A stretch of 64,000 nt of DNA, from NCBI GenBank assembly GCA_964419545.1, contig CAYQQU010000002.1, positions 62,001 to 126,000 of the forward strand, given 5' to 3'. Positions 1 through 7,797 of the stretch are shown here, in pieces. The position numbers and the translations under genes were made by a program. The DNA comes from CAYQQU01 sp964419545. GTDB lineage: Bacteria; Bacteroidota; Bacteroidia; Chitinophagales; Saprospiraceae. The notes under the pieces are model-generated. The model was not told the DNA's origin. It did no database searches and was given only the letters and a program-made list of their open reading frames with translations. The stretch's first letter is position 1, and each line of letters begins with the position of its first letter.

Positions 1-164
1 TCCAGCAACCCCTGCAGGATGGCCGTGCCGTAGGGTTGGCGGCTTTCTTCCGAATAGGATTCCCGCCAGTCGAAGCGCCTGCGGTCCATCTGCCATAGCC
101 AGGCGAAAAGCACGCCGAGCACGGCGGCGATCGCGACGAAGAGTAGAAGGCGTTTCAGGTTCAT
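1..164 (-). CDS. DUF4350 domain protein, N-terminal part only (cut by window edge)
   Basis: Only the first 54 codons are in the window. They read MNLKRLLLFVAIAAVLGV followed by a hydrophobic stretch to about residue 24, then DWRESYSEESRQPYGTAI, the conserved N-terminal block of DUF4350 proteins in Bacteroidota. One N-terminal membrane segment is visible; the rest of the protein is outside. Its ATG overlaps the TGA of the upstream DUF4129 gene (ATGA), so the two are translationally coupled. In this phylum DUF4350 usually sits between DUF4129 and a MoxR-type AAA ATPase plus a DUF58 protein, which are expected just beyond the left edge. The biochemical role of the family is not established. Confidence 0.8.
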   Translation of the reverse strand, partial: MNLKRLLLFVAIAAVLGVLFAWLWQMDRRRFDWRESYSEESRQPYGTAILQGLL

Positions 165-907
165 GCAGCGGATTCGGTGGTGGCGGATGCAGGCGCCTGG
201 TTCTTTATTTTTTGGAGATACTGTTGAAAAGCCGGTTCGGTGCGCGCCAGTTCCTCGGCCGAAACGATCTTTCCGCCGTACCAGATGCGCTCGTAGATGA
301 GCGCCAGCTCGCGAAAAGCTGTCGCTTCCCCGTGGGGCGCCAGCTCGCGGGCGTAAGCCCGGTTGGTTTTATCTTTTTTCCATTTGATGTAGCCGGTCTG
401 AGCCAGGGCCTGGAGCAACGCCAGAAAATACAGGCGGATCACCAGGGCGTAATCCCCTTTTTCCCGCGCCTGTTCGATATACGGATCGAGCGCCGTTTCC
501 AGTAAGTTTTCTTCGATTTGTTGTAAATCGAAACGAAGCCGGTTGGGGTCGAACGACTTATCGGCGGGCGCTTTTTTCCATTGCAGCAAACTGCGCATCA
601 GCACGATGAGAAAGACGATCCCGAAAACCGCGATGAGCACTTTCATTACGGTGTTGCCGACTTCCGGGGAGATCCGGGGGCCGTCGGCAGGGGCGCTCCG
701 CGGCGAACGCTCCTGCATTTGGTCGGTAGAATAATCAATGCCCTCCGTGAGTTTTTGCCAGGCTTCGCGGTCGAAATCGCGTTTTTCAACCGGCCGGCCG
801 GGATAGGCCGGCAGCCCGCGCGCTTCTTCCTGGGCCGCCGGCTCGCCGGCCCATGGCCAGCAGAGCAAAAGGCAACCGACGATAATATTCCGGATCGTTC
901 CGTTCAT
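161..907 (-). CDS. DUF4129 domain membrane protein
   Basis: A 248-residue protein starting at the ATG at 907, which overlaps the TAA of the upstream SpoIIM gene by one base (TAATG). It has a signal peptide ending near a cleavable Ala-Gln (LLCWPWAGEPAAQ), an acidic/basic linker, one membrane helix around residues 85-105, and a C-terminal cytoplasmic domain with LRFDLQQIEENLLE and the YIKWKKDKTNRAYARE block typical of DUF4129. An open frame continues upstream of 907 but lies inside the SpoIIM gene and looks like out-of-frame read-through, so the start at 907 is preferred. The domain often accompanies transglutaminase-like and MoxR/DUF58 genes; its own activity is unknown. Confidence 0.82.
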   Translation of the reverse strand: MNGTIRNIIVGCLLLCWPWAGEPAAQEEARGLPAYPGRPVEKRDFDREAWQKLTEGIDYSTDQMQERSPRSAPADGPRISPEVGNTVMKVLIAVFGIVFLIVLMRSLLQWKKAPADKSFDPNRLRFDLQQIEENLLETALDPYIEQAREKGDYALVIRLYFLALLQALAQTGYIKWKKDKTNRAYARELAPHGEATAFRELALIYERIWYGGKIVSAEELARTEPAFQQYLQKIKNQAPASATTESAA

Positions 908-2766
908 TATTGCGCTTCTTTTTCCAGTCCCCGGATCTGATGCTGAGCCCCGATCGACTGGATGCGCCGGCGCAGGACCCGCGCTTCTTTTACTTCGATG
1001 AGGCTGTAATACAAAAGGCCCATTCCGAGGAGGGCGATGGCGAAAATCAAATGGATAACCGCAATGTTGATAAAAGTAAGCAAAACGGTAGTGAGTTGAT
1101 CCATTTGCGCCTGTTCCAACGGGACTATCCAGGTGACCAGTTCCAGAAAAAACCACAAAAGCGTCGTATCGGTGATCACAAAGAACAGCAAGCCCATCCA
1201 TAATAAAATGATGAACAGCCCCAGCATGCGGCCGTAATTCTGCGAAAGCAGGAAGAAAAGCCGCGCCACTGCCCGCCAGGGCGGTACCTGTTCCGCCTGC
1301 ATGATGTAGATCCACAATAGCGGCAGCGGCAGCAGCAATACGATGAGAAAGAGCGTATACCAGGCGTTGGTCAGCAGTATCAGTTGCACCAGGAAGATGC
1401 CCAGCAAAGCCTGTCCTGCCGCAAGCAGCCGTCTTCCGGGCGGACTGGGACCGGCCTCGGCCTGGAAAATGAAAAAACGGTCAAAAACGGCGGCGGTGAA
1501 CAAGCCGAAGACCACAATATTGATCACCGGCAATACGGGCAGGGATTCATTGACGAAAAACTGCTCGATGACGCTCAGCGTGCCGAAGAGCTCCGTGGGA
1601 AAAACGAAGAGGGTATCGGGCGCCTCCCCGTACAAGCCGAAGACGAGCAGAGTATAGGCGGCCGCCCCGGCCAGGGCCGCCCTGATGATACGGCCCGCCA
1701 ATTGACGGTAGAGGACGAAAACGTCGCTGAAAATCTCGCCCGATGACTTGATCTTGCCCAGGTCGATCTGCTGTTCCCGGGGCGGGGCTACTTTGGCGTC
1801 TTTAACCACGGCCGCGAAGCCCACCCGTGCTTTGATGACCGGGTACCAGACGAAATACACCAGCACGAAAAGCAGGCAGGCCAGGATGAACAGCCCCCGC
1901 ACTACGGCCGGCGTTTCCGTATGGCGCGTGAGGTAGCCTTCGATGAAGCCCGCCAATACGATAATGGGCACGATGCCGATCATGATCTTGAGGCCGCGCC
2001 GCGCCGATCGCTGGAAGGCCTGCATCCGGGTGTACGTACCCGGAAAGGCCAGCCCCCTGCCCATGGTGATGCCCGCTGCGCCGGCGATCACCAGGGCCGA
2101 CATCTCCAGCGTGCCGTGTATCCAGATGGTGAGAAAAGAATCCCAGAATAAGTCGCGCTCGATGAAAAAGTACTGGAACGCCCCCACCATGATCCCGTTG
2201 CGAATGATCATGGCTACAGCGCCGATGGTAAAAAAGACGCCGGTTACGAAAGTGACGAAAGACACCAATACGTTGTTGAAGGTAATACCCAGCGACATGC
2301 CGAAGGCCCCCCGCTCTTTGTAGACGGCCATAGGGTCGCCCGATTCGATGTTGGCGAGCGTCATATCTACGTAATCTTCGCCGAGAATGATATTGGCGAA
2401 CTCCGGATCCATGGCGCTCGACAGCATGCCGATGCTTAGGGCCAGCACAAAGACGAAAAAAGAAAGCCGGAAGGCTTGCCGGGACTCGTAAATGAGCTGC
2501 GGCAATTCATCCGACCAGAAGTGAAAAAAACGGCGCCCTACGGAACGGCGGCTTTTGTAAATGCTGAAAAAAACACGTTGGGCGAGGCCGTTGAGATAAA
2601 CGCGCACCGAGCGGTTGGGATAGAAGGTACGCGAATACGAAAGGTCGTCGGTGATTTGGATGAACAGGTCGTTGAGCTTCTCCGGGTCGCGCCGGCGGCT
2701 GTCGAGAATTTCCTCGAATGCTTTCCACTTTTCCTTGTTCTGACGAATGAAGTTCGTTTCGCGCAT
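907..2766 (-). CDS. SpoIIM (DUF95) family membrane protein fused to a second polytopic membrane domain
   Basis: A 619-residue integral membrane protein. Residues 1-330 match the stage II sporulation protein M / DUF95 type seen in non-sporulating Bacteroidota: a soluble N-terminal helical part (NKEKWKAFEEILD, SYSRTFYPNRSVRVYLN) and then several membrane helices, with the conserved IHGTLEMSALVIAGAAG segment near residues 213-230. After a charged linker (about 330-350, containing PPREQQIDLGKIK), residues 350-600 form a second block of about five or six membrane helices with no recognised name. The long C-terminal half looks like the fusion of a membrane protein that could be separate elsewhere. 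It is first in a reverse-strand run with DUF4129 and DUF4350, and divergent from the RDD gene. Family function outside sporulation is unknown. Confidence 0.75.
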   Translation of the reverse strand: MRETNFIRQNKEKWKAFEEILDSRRRDPEKLNDLFIQITDDLSYSRTFYPNRSVRVYLNGLAQRVFFSIYKSRRSVGRRFFHFWSDELPQLIYESRQAFRLSFFVFVLALSIGMLSSAMDPEFANIILGEDYVDMTLANIESGDPMAVYKERGAFGMSLGITFNNVLVSFVTFVTGVFFTIGAVAMIIRNGIMVGAFQYFFIERDLFWDSFLTIWIHGTLEMSALVIAGAAGITMGRGLAFPGTYTRMQAFQRSARRGLKIMIGIVPIIVLAGFIEGYLTRHTETPAVVRGLFILACLLFVLVYFVWYPVIKARVGFAAVVKDAKVAPPREQQIDLGKIKSSGEIFSDVFVLYRQLAGRIIRAALAGAAAYTLLVFGLYGEAPDTLFVFPTELFGTLSVIEQFFVNESLPVLPVINIVVFGLFTAAVFDRFFIFQAEAGPSPPGRRLLAAGQALLGIFLVQLILLTNAWYTLFLIVLLLPLPLLWIYIMQAEQVPPWRAVARLFFLLSQNYGRMLGLFIILLWMGLLFFVITDTTLLWFFLELVTWIVPLEQAQMDQLTTVLLTFINIAVIHLIFAIALLGMGLLYYSLIEVKEARVLRRRIQSIGAQHQIRGLEKEAQ

Positions 2767-2856
2767 AACAATAGCCGGTCAAAAGATGTATATTAACAAA
2801 ATAATCCTATAATTACAAACGGCCTTTTTGCCTACGAGATCATTACGCACCGCAGC

Positions 2857-3603
2857 ATGCAGACCATCGACATCCGGACGACGCAAAACGTGAGTATCGA
2901 GTACGAGCTCGCTTCGCTGCGCGACCGATTGTTCGCTTTTTTAATTGACGGCATCATCATCGTCGCAGCTTACGTCGTCCTGCTTTTTCTGCTGACCAAT
3001 CTCCTGGAAGCGCTGCGGCTGAATTCCTCCTGGTTGCTTTCGGTAATTTATGGATTTCTTCCGCTTTTGTTGTTTTTGGGCTACCATTTCTTTTCCGAAG
3101 TGCTGAGCAACGGCCAAACCTGGGGCAAAAAATCCATGGGCCTCAGGGTCGTCCGCCTCGACGGGCAGGAGCCGGGGCTGACCGACCACCTGCTGCGCGC
3201 GGTGTTCCATCTGGTAGATACCATCTTTTCCATTGGTATCCTGGCCGCCCTGCTGATCACTTCGTCCTCCAAAAACCAGCGCCTGGGCGACCTGACCGCC
3301 AATACGGCCGTGATCCGGCTGCGCCGTGACCTGCGCTTTAAACTGGACGATATCCTGCGCATCAACTCTCTTAAGGACTACGAGCCGCAATACCCGGAAG
3401 TGCGCCGCCTGAGCGAACAAGACATGCTGCTGATCAAGAACGTAGTGACCCGCTACCGGACATACCGCAATGACGCCCACCGCCAGGTCGTCGACGAGTT
3501 AACGGAAAAGGTCTGCACCTTGTTGCAGATTGCGGTTCCGCCTGGCGACCATGTGGAGTTTCTGCGCACCTTGATTCGGGATTATATCGTACTGACTCGC
3601 TGA
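2857..3603 (+). CDS. RDD family membrane protein
   Basis: A 248-residue protein. The N-terminal 150 residues carry an RDD domain with three membrane helices: the first Arg/Asp signature is in ELASLRDRLFAFLIDGIII, and the following SNGQTWGKKSMGLRVVRLDG is the typical loop between helices. The C-terminal 90 residues are soluble and helical (RINSLKDYEPQYPEVRRLSEQDM), an extension often seen in Bacteroidota RDD proteins encoded beside SpoIIM. It is divergent from the SpoIIM gene; the 90-bp AT-rich gap at 2767-2856 must hold both promoters. RDD proteins are proposed transport or membrane-organising proteins, but no substrate can be read from the sequence. Confidence 0.85.
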   Translation: MQTIDIRTTQNVSIEYELASLRDRLFAFLIDGIIIVAAYVVLLFLLTNLLEALRLNSSWLLSVIYGFLPLLLFLGYHFFSEVLSNGQTWGKKSMGLRVVRLDGQEPGLTDHLLRAVFHLVDTIFSIGILAALLITSSSKNQRLGDLTANTAVIRLRRDLRFKLDDILRINSLKDYEPQYPEVRRLSEQDMLLIKNVVTRYRTYRNDAHRQVVDELTEKVCTLLQIAVPPGDHVEFLRTLIRDYIVLTR

Positions 3604-3622
3604 TTATCGGAAAAAAGACGGA

Positions 3623-5026
3623 ATGGGACGAAGGAAGAAAAAGAAAGTTCTGGAAAAAGTCGAAATTACCGGCATCGCCGACAAAGGCCGCAGCGTGGGG
3701 CGCGACGCCGACGGCCAGGTCGTCTTCGTAGACCACGTCGCCCCCGGTGATGTGGTGGACGTGCTGGTGCTGCGCAAAAAAAAAGGGTATCATACCGGCG
3801 TTCCCCAACATTTTCATCAGTATTCGGGGCAGCGGGTGCAACCTTTCTGTGAACATTTCGAATTCTGTGGCGGCTGCAAATGGCAACACCTCGAATACCA
3901 GGCGCAGGCTTACCACAAACAGCTGGTGGTGGAAAACGCTCTGCGCCGCATCGGTAAGGTGGCAGTCGGGCAGTTCCTACCGATACTGGCCGCCGAACAG
4001 AACACCTACTACCGCAATAAGCTGGAGTTCTCTTTCGGCAACCGGCGCTGGCTCAGCCGGGAAGAGATTGATCGCGGCGAAAGCAATCACCAGCACGTGC
4101 TGGGCTTCCACCCGCCGGGCGCTTTCGATAAGGTCATCGACATCCGGCGCTGCTGGCTCCAGGGCGCGCCGAGCAATGAGCTGCGCAACGGCGTCCGCGA
4201 ACTGGCCCTCGCAAAGGGGCTTCCCTTTTTTGACGCCCGCGAACACCGGGGCCTGCTTCGCACCATGATGGTGCGCACCACCACCGTCGGGGAAAGCATG
4301 CTGCTGCTCAGTTTTTACCACGAAGACAAAAAAATAATCCCCTTTCTGGAAGCAGTACAACAGCGCTTCCCGGAGCTAACTACTCTTTGCTATTGCATCA
4401 ACCCCAAAGCCAACGATTCGATCTACGATATTGACGTCACGACCTTCTCCGGACCGGGTTTCGTGACCGAAAAATTGGGACGCGTCCAGTTTCACATCGG
4501 CCCCAAGTCGTTTTTTCAGACCAATACCCGGCAGGCCGAACGCCTCTATGAGCGGGTGCGCGATTTTGCCGGGCTCAGCGGACGGGAAAATGTCTACGAT
4601 CTGTATACGGGCATCGGCAGCATCGCCCTGTATCTGGCCGACTGCTGCGAACGGGTGGTCGGCATCGAAGAAGTGCCCGAAGCCATTGCGGATGCAGAAC
4701 GCAACGCCCGCCTCAACGGCATCGACAATGTCACTTTTTACGCCGGTGACGTAAAAGCGCTGCTGACGCACGACTTTGCCGAACAACACGGCCGGCCGGA
4801 GGTGTTGATCACCGATCCGCCGCGGGCGGGGATGCACCCCGACGTGGTGCAGATGCTCTACCAACTGGCGGCGCCGCGGCTGGTCTACGTCAGTTGCAAC
4901 CCGGCGACGCAGGCTCGCGACCTACAGGTGCTGAGCGATAAATACGAGGTCTGCAAAGTGCAGCCCGTAGACATGTTCCCCCATACCCACCACGTCGAGA
5001 ACGTGGCGCTGCTCGAAATTCGCTAA
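3623..5026 (+). CDS. rlmD: 23S rRNA (uracil-5-)-methyltransferase RlmD/RumA type
   Basis: A 467-residue SAM-dependent RNA methyltransferase; family members methylate C5 of U1939 (or U747) in 23S rRNA. Order of domains: a basic N-terminus with a TRAM domain (about 10-65), Fe-S cluster cysteines in CEHFEFCGGC (C76, C82, C85) with the probable fourth in RRCWLQ (about 175), then the catalytic core. There YDLYTGIGSIALYLA binds SAM, TDPPRAGMHP is motif IV, and YVSCNPATQARDL carries the catalytic Cys. All key residues are present. The start at 3623 is preferred because the TRAM domain begins immediately. It follows the RDD gene by 19 bp and precedes a small unknown ORF by about 10 bp, so it may be co-transcribed with both. 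Confidence 0.93.
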   Translation: MGRRKKKKVLEKVEITGIADKGRSVGRDADGQVVFVDHVAPGDVVDVLVLRKKKGYHTGVPQHFHQYSGQRVQPFCEHFEFCGGCKWQHLEYQAQAYHKQLVVENALRRIGKVAVGQFLPILAAEQNTYYRNKLEFSFGNRRWLSREEIDRGESNHQHVLGFHPPGAFDKVIDIRRCWLQGAPSNELRNGVRELALAKGLPFFDAREHRGLLRTMMVRTTTVGESMLLLSFYHEDKKIIPFLEAVQQRFPELTTLCYCINPKANDSIYDIDVTTFSGPGFVTEKLGRVQFHIGPKSFFQTNTRQAERLYERVRDFAGLSGRENVYDLYTGIGSIALYLADCCERVVGIEEVPEAIADAERNARLNGIDNVTFYAGDVKALLTHDFAEQHGRPEVLITDPPRAGMHPDVVQMLYQLAAPRLVYVSCNPATQARDLQVLSDKYEVCKVQPVDMFPHTHHVENVALLEIR

Positions 5027-5037
5027 ATCAACTGGTG

Positions 5038-5382
5038 ATGACTACCGAGGAAAAACTCTTTAAGCTGCGCGCCGATTTACAACCCTATCGATCCCTGCTG
5101 GGGCAGGCGGCCGACACCGTATTGGAACAGGATGTTTCTTCCTATCCGATCTTCGTCGTTCACCGGCAGGCAGTGTCCATCGGCCTGCCGGTGATCACCC
5201 GCGCCGTAGGCGGCCCGGAATGGTCGATCCACATCAGCACCCTGGAGGAGCTGGCCACCAAAAGAGTTATCGGCATGGAAAAAGTCGACAACTTTCGGCA
5301 GGTGTATAAAAATCCCGAAGAATTTCTTTGCTTATTTGTACTAATCGAAGAAGGCGCCCAGTTTGTATTCATACCGCGCTGA
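5038..5382 (+). CDS. Conserved hypothetical protein, 114 aa
   Basis: A small soluble protein without signal peptide or membrane segment. Two adjacent start codons exist, GTG at 5035 and ATG at 5038; the ATG is preferred (MTTEEKLFKLRADLQPYR). The middle contains SSYPIFVVHRQAVSIGLPV and WSIHISTLEELATKRVIG, and the end is hydrophobic (FLCLFVLIEEGAQFVFIPR), which suggests a small alpha/beta fold. I do not recognise a named domain. It lies 11 bp after rlmD and 33 bp before a receiver-domain gene on the same strand, so co-transcription is likely, but that does not define a function. Confidence 0.72.
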   Translation: MTTEEKLFKLRADLQPYRSLLGQAADTVLEQDVSSYPIFVVHRQAVSIGLPVITRAVGGPEWSIHISTLEELATKRVIGMEKVDNFRQVYKNPEEFLCLFVLIEEGAQFVFIPR

Positions 5383-5415
5383 ACGGCGCATTCGCCCCCC
5401 AAACCCGTCATCGTT

Positions 5416-5778
5416 ATGAAGATCCTGATTTGCGAAGAGAAAGATATTTTACTGACGACACTGGAATTCCGACTGAGTCGACACGGATTTGAAGTGCTGC
5501 GCGCCAACGACGGCGAAGAAGCGCTGGCTGCCGTCGATCGAGAAGACCCCGATCTGATGGTCACCGACCTGAACACTCCGCAGCTCTCCGGCCTCGACTT
5601 GCTGAAAGGCCTGCGGGAAGAGCGCAAAAACCACATGCCCGTCATCATCGTCGGGCCGGCCGAGGAAGGAGACGCCTTACTGACGGCGCTGAGAGCCGGG
5701 GCGAGCGACTTCGTCACCCGACCTTTCAAGCCGCTGGAACTGGTGCTGCGCATCCGCTGGGTGCTGGAAAATCGTTGA
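5416..5778 (+). CDS. Stand-alone response-regulator receiver domain with altered switch residues
   Basis: A single-domain 120-residue CheY-like protein with no output domain. The fold is clear: MKILICEEKD (strand 1 with an acidic pair, here E7/E8 instead of Asp), LMVTDLNTPQLSGLDLL with the phospho-acceptor D51, and AGASDFVTRPF. Two switch positions are changed: the Thr/Ser after strand 4 is Gly (IIVGPAEEGD, G80) and the conserved Lys of the KPF motif is Arg (R102 in TRPF). The protein may therefore signal poorly by phosphorylation or act as a pseudo-receiver. No histidine kinase is adjacent. It follows the unknown 114-aa gene and precedes rmlA by 118 bp. Confidence 0.85.
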   Translation: MKILICEEKDILLTTLEFRLSRHGFEVLRANDGEEALAAVDREDPDLMVTDLNTPQLSGLDLLKGLREERKNHMPVIIVGPAEEGDALLTALRAGASDFVTRPFKPLELVLRIRWVLENR

Positions 5779-5896
5779 TACGGCTGATTTATTCGTGGTT
5801 TTTGCCCGTTACCGCAACCCGAGTTGGGGTTTCGTCGTATTACGGATCGTATTCCGTCTGTTCTCGGTCCCTCGACATTGATAAAATTAGGTTGTT

Positions 5897-6775
5897 ATGA
5901 AAGGAATAATCCTTGCGGGCGGGCTCGGCACCCGGCTTTATCCGCTTACGCTTGCCGTCAGTAAACAGCTCATGCCCGTTTACGACAAGCCGATGATCTA
6001 CTATCCCCTCTCCACGCTGCTTTCAGCAGGCATCCGTGACATCCTGCTCATCTCCACACCGCACGATTTGCCCAATTTTCAGAAACTACTGGGCGACGGC
6101 AGCCAGATCGGCTGTAACTTTTCCTACGTGCCGCAGCCCGAACCCAACGGCCTGGCCCAGGCCTTCGTCCTCGGAGAGGAATTTATCGGTCGGGACAGCG
6201 CCGCGCTTATCCTGGGCGACAATATCTTCTACGGTGCGGGGCTGCAGGAATTACTGCAGGAAAGCACCGATCCCGAAGGCGGCGTCATCTTCGCTTACCA
6301 GGTGGCCGATCCCGAACGCTACGGCGTAGTGGCGTTCGACCAGGATTTCAACGCGCTATCCATCGAAGAAAAACCGGCCCGCCCGAAGTCCAACTTCGCC
6401 GTACCGGGGCTTTATTTCTACGACAATGAAGTGGTCGAGATCGCCAAAAACCTCGAGCCGAGTGCGCGGGGCGAATACGAGATCACCGACGTCAACAAAT
6501 ATTACCTGCAAGCCGGCCGCCTGAAAGTAGGCGTACTGGGCCGCGGAGTAGCCTGGCTGGATACCGGCACCCACGATTCATTGATGCAGGCCGGCCAGTT
6601 CATCCAGGTGATCGAAGCCCGCCAGGGGCTGAAGATCGGTTGTATCGAAGAGGTGGCCTACTCCATGGGCTTCATCGACGCCGAGCAGCTGGAGCGACAG
6701 GCGCAAAAATACATCAAGAGCGGCTACGGTGAATATCTCCTCAATTTACTGCGCTACGAAGAAGAAGTGGGCTAA
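5897..6775 (+). CDS. rmlA: Glucose-1-phosphate thymidylyltransferase
   Basis: A 292-residue nucleotidyltransferase making dTDP-glucose from dTTP and glucose-1-phosphate, the first step of dTDP-L-rhamnose synthesis for surface polysaccharides. The N-terminal MKGIILAGGLGTRLYPLT is the nucleotide-binding signature; SKQLMPVYDKPMIYYPLS, LILGDNIFYG (metal-binding Asp) and the sugar-binding EEKPARPKSNFAVPGLYFYDN block follow, and GVAWLDTGTHDSL is also family-typical. Length equals the family norm of about 290. rmlB, rmlC and rmlD are not beside it. The preceding 118 bp is non-coding and could hold its promoter. Confidence 0.93.
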   Translation: MKGIILAGGLGTRLYPLTLAVSKQLMPVYDKPMIYYPLSTLLSAGIRDILLISTPHDLPNFQKLLGDGSQIGCNFSYVPQPEPNGLAQAFVLGEEFIGRDSAALILGDNIFYGAGLQELLQESTDPEGGVIFAYQVADPERYGVVAFDQDFNALSIEEKPARPKSNFAVPGLYFYDNEVVEIAKNLEPSARGEYEITDVNKYYLQAGRLKVGVLGRGVAWLDTGTHDSLMQAGQFIQVIEARQGLKIGCIEEVAYSMGFIDAEQLERQAQKYIKSGYGEYLLNLLRYEEEVG

Positions 6776-6795
6776 TTTCTTTGTAAGTTGGCGGC

Positions 6796-7797
6796 ATGAG
6801 CATTCCCATCGCACCTTTCGGCCAAACCGGGCTGCGGGTCACCCGCATGGGGCTGGGCCTCGCCGCCCTGGGCCGACCCGGCTACATTAACCTGGGGCAC
6901 GGCGAAGACCTGGCGCACGACTACGTCGTCGAAGCCATGGAACGCCGCACCCACCGCTTACTGGACCTCGCCTTCCGGGAGGGTATCCGCTATTTTGACG
7001 CCGCCCGCTCTTACGGGCGCGCCGAACAATTTCTACATCACTGGCTGACGGAAAAGCAGCCCGACAGTCAACAACTCCACGTCGGCTCAAAATGGGGATA
7101 CACTTACACGGCCGCCTGGAAAGTGGTCGCCCCCGTGCACGAAGTGAAAGAACACAGCCCGGAGGTGCTCCGGCAACAGTGGGCGGAGTCCAAAATGCTG
7201 CAGCCTCATCTCAAATTGTACCAGATCCATTCGGCGACCTTCAGCAGCGGCGTCCTGGACAATCGGGAAGTGCTCGATGAGCTGGCCCGCTTGAAAAAGG
7301 AGGAGGACGTACTTATCGGCCTGACCCTCAGTGGGCAGGAACAAAATGAAGTGCTGGAAAGGGCCCTGGCCGTCGAGCGCGGCGGGCAACGCCTTTTCGA
7401 CGCCGTACAGGCTACTTTCAATATTCTGGAGCCTTCCTCTGCGCCGGTGCTGGCCCGCGCCGCTGAGCTGGGCATGGGCGTCATCGTGAAGGAAGCGCTG
7501 GCCAACGGCCGCCTGACCATCCGCAATAATCGACCGGAGTTCACTGAGCGCCGCGCCGTATTGGAACAGATCGCCGGCCGGTACGAAGCAGGGATCGACG
7601 CCGTGGCGCTCGCCTTCGCGCTGAAACAGCCCTGGGCGCATATCGTCCTGAGCGGGGCCGCTACGGAGCGCCATCTCCTCGCCAACCTCTCGGCTTTCCG
7701 GGTGGCGCTTACCCCCGGTGAAATGACCGCCCTTTCGGAACTGGCCATGGATAAGGATACCTACTGGGAAGTGCGCAGTCGCCTGGATTGGAATTGA
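6796..7797 (+). CDS. Aldo/keto reductase family oxidoreductase
   Basis: A 333-residue NADPH-dependent (beta/alpha)8 oxidoreductase. The catalytic tetrad is visible: Asp and Tyr in RYFDAARSYGRAE, Lys in VGSKWGY, and His in YQIHSATF. N-terminal FGQTGLRVTRMGLG is typical of the subgroup acting on small aldehydes or sugars. The substrate cannot be read from the sequence. The gene begins 20 bp after rmlA and may share its transcript. It ends flush against the convergent GH113-like gene: its TGA occupies 7795-7797 and the opposing stop 7798-7800. Confidence 0.88.
   Translation: MSIPIAPFGQTGLRVTRMGLGLAALGRPGYINLGHGEDLAHDYVVEAMERRTHRLLDLAFREGIRYFDAARSYGRAEQFLHHWLTEKQPDSQQLHVGSKWGYTYTAAWKVVAPVHEVKEHSPEVLRQQWAESKMLQPHLKLYQIHSATFSSGVLDNREVLDELARLKKEEDVLIGLTLSGQEQNEVLERALAVERGGQRLFDAVQATFNILEPSSAPVLARAAELGMGVIVKEALANGRLTIRNNRPEFTERRAVLEQIAGRYEAGIDAVALAFALKQPWAHIVLSGAATERHLLANLSAFRVALTPGEMTALSELAMDKDTYWEVRSRLDWN

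Noticed and set aside
908..1315. Upstream extension of the DUF4129 gene
   Set aside because: Lies inside the SpoIIM gene and does not resemble protein; the coupled ATG at 907 has a signal peptide.
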